Shown here piece by piece: positions 53,601 to 62,625 of a stretch of 64,000 nucleotides of DNA. The position numbers and the translations under genes were made by a program. Position 1 is the stretch's first letter; each line of letters starts with the position of its first letter. Source of the stretch: Litoditis marina (lineage: Eukaryota > Nematoda > Chromadorea > Rhabditida > Rhabditidae); assembly GCA_964036275.1 (NCBI GenBank), contig OZ038439.1, positions 3,061,142 through 3,125,141 of the forward strand, in the 5' to 3' direction. Below the pieces are notes generated by a model, which was not told the origin of the DNA, ran no database searches, and saw only the letters and a list, made by a program, of their open reading frames with translations.

Positions 53601-56600
53601 AGGACCTTGCGCCGTTACATAAATTCTCGAGAAAAAAAAAGAACTTCGTTCCCTCATATCACTTTTGGAAAAATATTCCACATTGTGGGTCTCTTCGAAG
53701 GAAACATAAGAGTCCCTGAGTACGGTCTTTGACCAAGGAAAATTGTGTTTCTGAAATAGGGTTGTTAATCGATTATGAAAACCGATTATTTCGAGTTTCG
53801 ACTTTCAAGCCATTTTGAAATTTCGATTCGATTTGATTTCGGTTATGCGTTTGTTCGGAAAAAAACCGATTATTTCGATTTTCGACTTTCGCTATTTTCC
53901 AAGTTTTCGATTTTCGATTTTCGATCAAAAATCGAAAAGTCGAAAATCGAAATTTCGATTTTGCCCGGAAATTGTTTTTCTACAAAACAAGCTTACCAAA
54001 GTCGGAAAAGTGATCATCAATGAGATTACAAACTATGAGAAAGATGAATACCGCATAAAATATATCGATGAATGTAAAACAATTTTCTACCAATAAAAAC
54101 ACTGCAGAGCAGACTGAGTACTACTAAACTAGGCAGAACTTTTCGGAGAATAGCAGATATATTATCCACTACTACATGACAGTTCCACAGAACAGTACAC
54201 TTTTTCTCGCCCTGCGGCAGAAAATCTGATTCGCAGTTCAAGACGTATGCAAAAACGAGCTGCACAACGTGTTCAGGAACAATTTCTCACGATTTTCTCA
54301 AAGGGTCCCCGTTCTTCTTTGAAATAATAAAAGTTCACTTCAGGCAAGATATATATATTATTTAAATACACACATTACTTATAACCAGAACTATCGTATG
54401 ATGTTTCCAAATCGAAATCTGACCATTTCTTAAAACTAGAATCGAAACTCGAAAATAATCGAAATTTCGATTCTGAAAAATTTCGACTTTTTCGATTTTC
54501 GATTTTCTCTGTTTTTTGAGTTTTGACTTTTTCGATTATGGCGAAATTTCGATTATTTCGATTTTCGATCTTAAGATCGCAAATCGAAATTCGACTTTTT
54601 TCGACTTTAATCGATTTTCGATTTCGATCTTAACAACCCTATTCTGAATATATGCCATAAAACTCACAATTCCTGGAGCTCTCAAGAATCCCTGGTTGCA
54701 CCCGGATGGTCGAACTAAAATAGAACAAATGACAAATTCGAGTTCGTTATTTTTCTACGTCATATTGTTCTCAAAATCATCTTGAAACGTGGAACACACA
54801 TCAGCGCTAGTGATCATGCAACAAATACTTGAAAATCTGGTGAGGTTTTGAGCAATTAATAAGGCACTTTCAACGGAACTCATTTTTCTTTTCGAAAATA
54901 ATATTCGTTGAGTTCGAGTTCATCTCGCCCCTCCAAACTTGTTCAAAATACTTAAAAACAATACACGACGAAGATACTTCGATAATGTTTTTTTCAATGT
55001 TTCCACACTCAAACTGAGCAACTTGAACGCAATAGATTATAAAGAGTATTCAAATTCATGAAAAAGTGGGGGCCCAACGAATGAAAGATTTGTCTTCTGC
55101 TGTGCGGCCCTTAGACAACTACTCTCAAATGGAACAGCTACTGCTACAAAAACCGAAAAATACTAATATACTCAAGTATAACTGTTCATTACAAACATAC
55201 AAAAGTCGTAAAATATTTACTCAAACCTGTGAACTAGAATCTACAAGTCACAGCTGCGAAAGAGAGAACAACTGTTGAATAATATGCCAAACGTTATAGC
55301 ACCTAGAATTGAAGTAATGGTCAAAAACACCAACCATTGTGCACAAAACCAGGAACTCTATAATTGAGTACGTTGAGTTAACATCTGTGATTCTAGTTTA
55401 CAAGTTTGAGAAAATATTTTACGACTTTTGTATGTTTGTAATGAACAGTTATACTTGAGTATATTAGTATTTTTCGGTTTTTGTAGCAGTAGCTGTTCCA
55501 TTTGAGAGTAGTTGTCTAAGGGCCGCACAGCAGAAGACAAATCTTTCATTCGTTGGGCCCCCACTTTTTCATGAATTTTTCTCTTTTTGTATACATGCCG
55601 TAGGTATGTGGTTTGATCTGTACGGTGCAGATAAAATTGTTTTCTTAATGAACCACTTGTCAAGTACTACCATCATTCGGAAAAAAATATGACGTCAACA
55701 TTGCAGTTCTAGAAACTTACTTCATCTGCCCTTCAGAATCCCAGAATACGTCATGTTTGAATGAAGTTTCATCGTGAATTGACCATTTTTAAGAAACTTC
55801 CAGCATTCGAAAACATATTTCACGACAATTTTTTTAAAAGTTGTCGTCATCTGGCCTTCTGAATTCCAGAATAACTCCTATTTAGATAAGGTTTCATCGT
55901 TAATATACCATTTCTAAGATATTTTCAGCATTTGAAAATATATGTGACGTCAACTTTGCACTTTTCGAAAAATGACGTCATCTGGTCTCCAGAATCCCAG
56001 AATACGTCACTCTTAGATTGAGTTTCACCGTTAATTGACCCTTTCTAAGATATTTTCAGCATTTGAAAATATATGTGACGTCAACTTTGCACTTTTCGAA
56101 AAATGACGTCATCTGGTCTCCAGAATCCCAGAATACGTCACTCTTAGATTGAGTTTCACCGTTAATTGACCCTTTCTAAGTTATTTTCAGCATTTGAAAA
56201 TATATGTGACGTCAACTTTGCACTTTTCAAAAATGACGTCATCTGGTCTCCAGAATACCAGAATACGTCACTCTTAGATTTAGTTTCACCGTTAATTGAC
56301 CCTTTCTAAGACATTTTCAGCATTTGAAAATATATGTGACGTCAACTTTGCACTTTTCAAAAATGACGTCATCCGAGCTCCAGAATCCCAGAATAAATCA
56401 CTCTCAGATTGAGTTTCACCGTTAATTGACGCTTTCTAAGATATTACCATCTTTTAAAGATATATGTGACGTCAACTTTGCACTTTTCGAAATCGACGTC
56501 ATCTGGTCTCCAGAATCCCAGAATAAATCACTCTCAGATTGAGTTTCACCGTTAATTGACCCTTTCTAAGATATTACCATCTTTTAAAGATATATGTGAC

Positions 56601-59600
56601 GTCAACTTTGCACTTTTCAAAATCGACGTCATCTGGTCTCCAGAATCCCAGAATAAATCACTCTCAGATTGAGTTTCACCGTAAATTAACCCTTTCTAAG
56701 ATATTACCATCGTTTAAAAATATATGTGACGTCAAATTTGCACTTTTCAAAAATGACGTCATCTGGTCTCCAGAATCCCAGAACACGTCACTCTTAGATT
56801 GAGTTTCACCGTTAATTGACCCTTTCTGAAACACTTTCAGCATTTGAAAATATATGTGACGTCAACTTTGCACTTTTCAAAAATGACGTCATCTGGTCTC
56901 CAGAATCCCAGAATACGTCACTCTTAGATTGAGTTTCACCGTTAATTGACCCTTTCTAAGATATTTTCAGCATTTGAAAATATATGTGACGTCAACTTTG
57001 CACTTTTCGAAAAATGACGTCATCTGGTCTCCAGAATCCCAGAATACGTCACTCTTAGATTGAGTTTCTTCGTTAATTGACCCTCTCTAAGATATTACCA
57101 TAATTTGAAAATATATGTGACGTCAACTTTGCACTTTTCAAAAATGACGTCATCTGGTCTCCAGAATCCCAGAATACGTCACTCTTAGATTGAGTTTCAC
57201 CGTTAATTGACCCTTTCTAAGATATTTTCAGCATTTGAAAATATATGTGACGTCAACTTTGCACTTTTCGAAAAATGACGTCATCTGGTCTCCAGAATCC
57301 CAGAATACGTCACTCTTAGATTGAGTTTCTTCGTTAATTGACCCTCTCTAAGATATTACCATAATTTGAAAATATATGTGATGTCAACTTTGCACTTTTC
57401 AAAAATGACGTCATCTGGTCTCCAGAATCCCAGAATACGTCACTCTTAGATTGAGTTTCACCGTTAATTGACCCTTTCTAAGATATTTTCAGCATTTGAA
57501 AATATATGTGACGTCAACTTTGCACTTTTCGAAAAATGACGTCATCTGGTCTCCAGAATCCCAGAATAAGTCACTCTTAGATTGAGTTTCTTCGTTAATT
57601 GACCCTCTCTAAGATATTACCATCATTTGAAAATATACGTGACGTCAACTTTGCACTTTTCAAAAATGACGTCATCCGGTCTCCAGAATCCTGAAGGACG
57701 TCAGGAATAGATTACTTCATACTCAAATAAAAGTCACGATGGCATCATATTTCAATTTTCGAGCAAATCGGTAATTGTTACTCTAAGTTACAATACAGTT
57801 TGAGTTGTCGACCGGACAGAGAGAGTGAGAGAGCGTGCTAAATGGAGAGACGCAGACACTTTCCGAAAAATGTCTATAACTTTGATTAAAACAATTTTTT
57901 CCTAATTTTTTTTTGCTCCGCGAGTGTATGAGTAGGTATCACATGTCTTTCACAATTCTCAACAAAATCGGTTCAGTAGCAACCCTTAAACTGGGTTTAC
58001 TTTTCTTGTCACAACCCACACACACACCCACCCACCCACACACGACGGAAGTTAGCGCTCTTGATGAAGCTCATGAGGTCATAACTTGGCTCAAACTTAA
58101 CAGATTTCGCTCAAATTTGAAACATGGTTAGGGAATTAGCTATAGAAAACAAGTGCATCAATAAAAACTTTGTTTTGCAAATTTCAGCCTTTTTGAGGAG
58201 AAACTAAAAAAACGGAAGCGCGCATTAGCCGGACCAAAGACAAATCTCGCACAGCGCTTCGCGCTGCGCGCGATTGAAATGGAAGCGATTACTCACTATC
58301 CACAGCAGTATAGTCCGCAGTCCACCTGTACATGTTGGTGGTTCCGCTGGTGAACTTCACCTTCATTGATGACGTCATTGACGAGTACATCGTATTCGCT
58401 TCACTCATTCCGGTGTCCAGACTACAAAAATGGGAAGTTACAAGATTTTGTTTGTAGTTCTATGTTCACCTATAAATCGATATCAAATTACAAAACCGAA
58501 TGCTTGTAGTTTTTAGTGATTGTTCGAGCTGTCTAGAGTGACAGCTATTCAGTAACTCAGACATGTTTGAACTACGTTATGGTCTGTATGTTCTTGACTT
58601 TTTTCTCATCTAGGGAACTCTCATTTCTTCGACATATTAATACACTACCATCATCACTCATCAGAAAATACAATAAGATATTGTATTTTTCGGTATTCTC
58701 TTAGTACGCTTCTCAACTCTAGAACTCATAAAACAACTGTGAACAAATAAACACTAGGAAAACTCGGCTAGGAATGGTACGGTATCGGTGATACTGCTGT
58801 ACACACTGATCTTGCTGCGGTAGTCTTTGAGAAAGGGGGCACTTGTCAATGCGAAAAACACCACGAATCCTTCGGGAGCTGTCATCACGTACTCACACGT
58901 GAGACCGCTCGTGTAGTTCGATGGGTAACCGGGCGAGGTGATCGGAAAAAATATTAACATTTCGTAATATCGTCATGCCGCCAATGTTTCTGAACTACGG
59001 AATCCATATTATAATCCAGCAATTATTGCCTCCGCGCATAAAAACTTTGGTTGAATTGCGTATACGATTAGGAATCAGCATATTAATGAATATACGTCTT
59101 TCAAAGTAAATCTCGAAATTAGTAAGGTCGAAAGTCGTAAAGGTAAAAAAAGTGGTTTGAACTGACCGTTCCATTCCCCTCTAAGAATTGAGTTGCGCAG
59201 TTGGACGAGTTGCTGGGAGGGAAAATGGATGGAGAAATTGTGAATGGAGTCAGCGAAGGAGAGGTGGCGAACGAGACGCAGGGCTTCGATTTGGCTGAAA
59301 AAATCACAAATTCGAGAATTGAACAAAAGTAGTCATTTATCCAAACAGTGTTTTCCATTCCGACAGAAACAATTGAACCACACACGCATCAGGATCATAT
59401 AACCTGTACAATTTCCGTATTCCTCGGCTATATATGGATGTTATTGGAAAAAGCAAACTGAAAAATATTAGAAACTAATGCAATTTTCAAGATTCTGTTT
59501 CAAAAAAGCAAGTTAACTCACGTCGTTTGCAGATCGAGCTGACACTTGCGCTGCACAGTGAGTTGATCCACTCTCCACTGTGGACAATATCGTTCTTTAG

Positions 59601-62600
59601 AGCCATAGCGACACAACTTCCGAGAGATGGGTCAATATGACCTGAAACGTGAATAATCACGTCATAACAACGATAATTCTAATAATATATTTTTTATTGC
59701 GCATAGATTATTTAACGGACGTAGTCATTATTGAACTACATTCTGATAATAGTTATTTGCGCATATAGGGTTCGTTATTTCCATAGTTTGCCTATACGTT
59801 GTAAGTTATCTCACTGTGTTGGTACTTTGATCTTGTTATTTGAGGGTTTAAGGTAAACATATGGAGTATATTCACAAAGCACTACAACGAAGACTCGGTC
59901 ACTTCTTAAAGTTGGGTTGTACTGCACTAACTACTGAACAACCACCAAAAAAATTTCATTATTTTTTGTATTTACCAAAGTTTGTGTAGTTGTTCTGTGT
60001 CCTATGTGACCCGTCGGTCCACTCATATTGCTGATTTCCCTTCAATTCCAGACCAATTAGAGCGTAAGTATCTCCGGTGTGAGAAGCCAGTGTTTGTAGA
60101 AAACTGTTCTCCTGAAACAATAGACTGAAAAATATCCTTTTGGAAAAAGTAATCAACGGGCCAGCGTAAAGGATTCGCACTCTGCTTGTCACTAGAACGC
60201 ATCACCATTTCACAACATTCACAGGTTTTCTCAAACCGTTCTGAACATCGTACTGTCATTTTGGTAGAGGCGGTATTTGATGAGCGGCCAGCTCATCTGT
60301 GTATTTTGGATCCACACTTGCTGCCACTGGCAAATAATCAACATGGTGTTTTCACTCTCTATGCGCCTATTGAAGCGATAGTGGGTGACAGAAACATATC
60401 TCCAGAACCTGCAACCAAATTCATACAACCAAAGCCATGTGCGTTCGTACCTCTTCAGAGTGAATTGAAGCCAAATGAGCGCATTCCAACTGACAAGTGG
60501 ATTCGCCCTCCATTTCGGACAACGGAAACTGTGTCTTGTAGCAGAAACCGTTAAGTTCCGTGTAAGAGGAGCCACACTTCGCAACTGAACAAATGTTGAA
60601 GGAATATGTGTCATGTTTTTCTCTCTATTTGTCTTTGCCTTTATCTCGCTACCATTTTCGTTTCTTCTTTCACTTTCTCTGCGTTTCCCTTTTCCCCCTC
60701 GTCCTTTTCCACTCCTCCAGCGTCTCTATTATTATTTTCTGTCCATATTTTCCTCGATCTCCGTTTGTTCTCACATATTTCTCTCTCTTTTTCTCTATCT
60801 CTCCCTCTAACCTCCATATTTGTTATTCTCACGCTCTCCAGTCTCTTTCTCTTTCCCCTCTATTTGATGGCACACTTAAATATTTGTCGTCACCTTGCGT
60901 GTTGTTTCGTTGGCATCCGAATGAAATGTAGCCATAGTCACACGGTTTGCTGTACCAGAAACCATTCGCAGGAGACAAAACCACACAGTTTCCCTCATGA
61001 GGATTGGGGTTGTCTGAGAAGTTTATTTTAACTGTATTTTTCCATGATTTCACCGTTTTGAAGTAGATTCAACATTATTCACTATACTCGAGCATGTATG
61101 TCGGGGCTGATTCTCTAAAGGTCCCAAAGTCCCAATATCCCATTCCAATATCCCGAAGTCCCACTTCAACGTCCAAATGTCTCAATGTCTCGTTCCATAG
61201 TCCCAATGTCCCATTCTAAAATTTGATCGTCGACTAACGACGTTTTTCAGTGTTTGCGCTCTGCGCATTTGTCATCACTGGTCGTATACGTCTCTAACAG
61301 TATGTGTCTGACGCTCTCTCACGTTTACACACTCTCTCCCACTAATGTATCGCACTCGCCGCCTAATGTACAGTCTCTAACTGGCTCTAGAATAGTTTTC
61401 GCGCCGGCATCGTGTGTTCGCATGCTCAAATAATAGCCAAAAGTTGTTATTAGCCAAAAGAAGACAAGTCAGCTCTTGCTAGGCAAGAAACCGACTGTCC
61501 AGTGCATCTACGGTGGTTCAGTGGTATTTTACACACGATGCAGGGCGATATCCTACTTCTCATAGAGAAATATTACATACAAGTTTCAACCTTGCTTTCA
61601 TAGCACATTTTCACTCTTTGCCTTTGTGTGAATCATAAAGAACAGAACACATAATTACATAGAATTCATATACTATATTGTCTATGAACATTACAATGAT
61701 TAATATGTTAAATACAATAAATTACTCTCATCAATTGGTTACAATCACAAACATCTCAGAATGTTGCCAGTTAGTTACATCATCTTAATAGCTCAGGGGA
61801 GAGCGCTTTTCCATTGCAGTTTCACATGTTATACTTGCTTACAATCACATTTGCATCATTCCTTCACATTTCAATTGCTACATGCTTACATGACAGAACG
61901 GTACCAACCTAAAGATTTTAGGCCAATTGCAACGACGTAAAAGGAAAAGATACGCAGCCAAAACTCGTTGATACGCAGCCAAATTGGACGTGCGTCAAGA
62001 GAAGGCGCACTCACTTTGCGCCAGCGCGCGTTGCTGACACAATCACAAAGTACTCGCTATCGCGTACGCGACAATAGTCGAAGCCACGCATGGAAACGAG
62101 ACATTGAGACATTGAAATGAAACATTGGGACATTGAGGCTTTGGAATGAGACATCGGAACATTGGGACATTGAGCTGGGACATTTAGAGAATCAGCCCCA
62201 TCATCTCCAATGTTAGACACGAGCTCGAGTGTGAATAACACGTAATAGCTAATCGGAAATACCCTCGCTACCCAAACTACCGCACATATTTTGGTATGGT
62301 ATATTGTTCCTACATCACATATTTTCAATACTTGATTGACTGAGTTGTTTTTCGTGCTTTCTGTGTTTGCAACCCAGAATGTTGCACAACATACAAGCAT
62401 AAATATGGCCTAATTTTCTCTCATGTTTGAATTTTCAGTTAAGCACGTCAGTGCGCTTTGGTTGGGAATTACAACCAAAAACTCACTCGGATAGAAATTT
62501 ACATATGACGATGACGTGATTGCGTCTCCGTTGGAATAGGTGCAGGATGTGGTAAACCAACCAAAGCAGGTTATACCCAACCAAACAGAATCCCCGCCTG

Positions 62601-62625
62601 GTTGGGACGAAATGAACGAATTGAC
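50617..62625 (-). CDS. C-type lectin / CUB protein (CTLD-CTLD-CUB-CUB), 5' end outside window
   Basis: Twelve exons on the minus strand: 62625-62487, 61013-60894, 60584-60451, 60111-59976, 59641-59522, 59294-59167, 58942-58755, 58421-58296, 54714-54668, 51593-51502, 51112-51017, 50737-50617. Intron phases agree throughout, giving about 481 residues. CTLD1 (its N-terminus is missing) shows VWLGITC and NCVVLSPANGFWYSKPC. CTLD2 shows CGSSYTELNGFCY, LASIHSEE, YEWTDGSH and SGEWINSLC. CUB1 shows GTITSPGYPSNYTSGLTCEY and KVKFTSGTTNMYRW. CUB2 shows IITSPNYNG, DEVTIYDGP and GFSASFTAK before the stop. No EPN/QPD calcium motif is seen, so sugar binding is uncertain. The CTLD exons are duplicated (120 nt exons, same phases). 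It is probably secreted. Oddities: the acceptor of the 58942 exon is CCG, not CAG. Coordinates also give exon 58421-58296 one base more than the frame needs, so its boundary or one base near 58320 needs checking. Confidence 0.85.
51714..52102. mobile_element. Inverted-repeat element (~390 bp) in lectin intron
   Basis: The left arm from 51714 (ggggcccaacaatgg, tttgtacgagctactcaa, aaaaatatagagagt, aaaagggaaaacatttt) is repeated in inverse order and orientation up to 52102, with arms of about 130-140 bp and a loop of about 120 bp. It is a fold-back or MITE-type element. The terminal motif aaagtgggggcc is shared with the element at 55052-55578. Confidence 0.75.
52225..53545. repeat. Diverged copy of the CRE-repeat element, with a nested insertion
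   Basis: It contains caactttgcac and tgacgtcat segments, an agagtgaaagag...gaagagacg block and an end (caaatcacgcacaccgc, ttcgcgctgcgc) that all match the element at about 55650-58275, in the same order. Only about two repeat units are present here against about 15 there. A 532 bp insertion lies at 52830-53361. Confidence 0.6.
52830..53361. mobile_element. Nested inverted-repeat insertion with 9 bp direct repeats
   Basis: CCGATATTG occurs at 52821-52829 and again at 53362-53370, where the homologous element near 58090-58110 is uninterrupted. The left end (atgtgcttagtgagagatg, tactcaaaaccg) and the right end (inverted: atgtgctcagtgaaaggtg, ccactcaaaatcg) form degenerate terminal inverted repeats. 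A second, better arm begins at 53126 (tatggaaatgtgtgctcagtg) and pairs with 53297-53356, so two related insertions may be stacked. Confidence 0.5.
53757..54641. mobile_element. hAT-like non-autonomous element filled with CGATTTT repeats
   Basis: It starts TAGGGTTGTTAATCG and ends GATCTTAACAACCCTA, and is flanked by TTCTGAAA (53749-53756) and TTCTGAAT (54642-54649), an 8 bp duplication with one change. The termini match those of the satellite element at 39230-39940. Both arms are dense in cgattttcga/gaaatttcgatt, forming many palindromes, and the middle (about 53970-54400) is unique. No transposase is recognised. It ends 26 bp from the splice donor of the lectin exon at 54714-54668. Confidence 0.85.
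55052..55578. mobile_element. Near-perfect inverted-repeat element (~527 bp) in lectin intron
   Basis: AAATTCATGAAAAAGTGGGG at 55052 is matched by its reverse complement ending at 55578. The two arms, each about 190 bp, are almost identical and contain ggcccaacgaatgaaag and gccgcacagcagaaga. Translations of the two arms on opposite strands look alike only because of this symmetry. It is a fold-back or MITE element, and its arm similarity suggests recent insertion or arm homogenisation. Confidence 0.85.
55680..57700 (+). repeat. 130-131 bp tandem repeat, ~15 units, TGACGTCA in most units
   Basis: The motif tgacgtcaactttgcactttt recurs at 55946, 56077, 56208, 56338, 56468, 56598, 56728, 56858, 56988, 57119, 57249, 57380, 57510 and 57641, a period of 130 or 131 bp. 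Each unit also holds (a)atgacgtcatctggtctcc and gattgagtttcaccgttaat. From about 56990 the gtttcaccg and gtttcttcg variants alternate, a 261 bp dimer. Units before 55946 are more diverged. The whole array lies in the intron between lectin exons 58421-58296 and 54714-54668. Confidence 0.93.
57701..58275. repeat. Right flank of the tandem-repeat element
   Basis: This single-copy part (agagagtgagagagcgtg, cacacaccacccac-type run near 58016, gcttcgcgctgcgcgc) has a homologue at 52500-53540, showing that repeat array and flank move as one element. Its end is about 20 bp from the donor of the lectin exon at 58421-58296. Confidence 0.6.
58943..58950 (-). other. Altered splice acceptor of the first CUB exon
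   Basis: The minus strand reads TTTTTTCCG immediately before ATCACCTCG, where a nematode acceptor TTTTTTCAG is expected. Phase 0 on both sides and the continuous CUB start (GNGT|ITSPGYP) place the junction exactly here. The changed base is at 58944 (plus-strand G where T is expected). Confidence 0.7.
60600..60893. other. Strongly strand-asymmetric lectin intron
   Basis: The plus strand is almost all pyrimidine (runs of tctctct, tttcccc), so the sense strand of this intron between the two lectin domains is purine-rich. No exon was found in it; the long plus-strand open frames are a composition effect. Confidence 0.7.
61103..62199. mobile_element. 1.1 kb terminal-inverted-repeat element with GGGACATT-type subterminal repeats
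   Basis: Perfect 17 bp terminal inverted repeats GGGGCTGATTCTCTAAA (61103-61119) and TTTAGAGAATCAGCCCC (62183-62199). About 100 bp inside each end consists of variants of tcccaatg (left) and cattggga (right). The interior has no transposase. It contains two tRNA A-box-like strings, ggtggttcagtggta (61512-61526) and tagctcaggggagagcgc (61789-61806). No clear target duplication is visible. It sits in the intron between lectin exons 62625-62487 and 61013-60894. Confidence 0.8.

Noticed and set aside
55066..55663. Two similar small proteins on opposite strands
   Set aside because: They are the two arms of one inverted-repeat element read from either side.
59495..59502. CTGTTTCA, the core of the C. 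elegans piRNA upstream motif
   Set aside because: A single octamer within a gene intron and no cluster of similar motifs in the window.
60593..61031. Plus-strand frames of 112 and 141 codons
   Set aside because: They lie over a pyrimidine-rich intron and lectin exon of the opposite strand, and the composition explains the lack of stops.
61512..61806. Functional tRNA genes
   Set aside because: Only A-box-like strings are present. No acceptor stem, anticodon arm or B box could be folded by eye.
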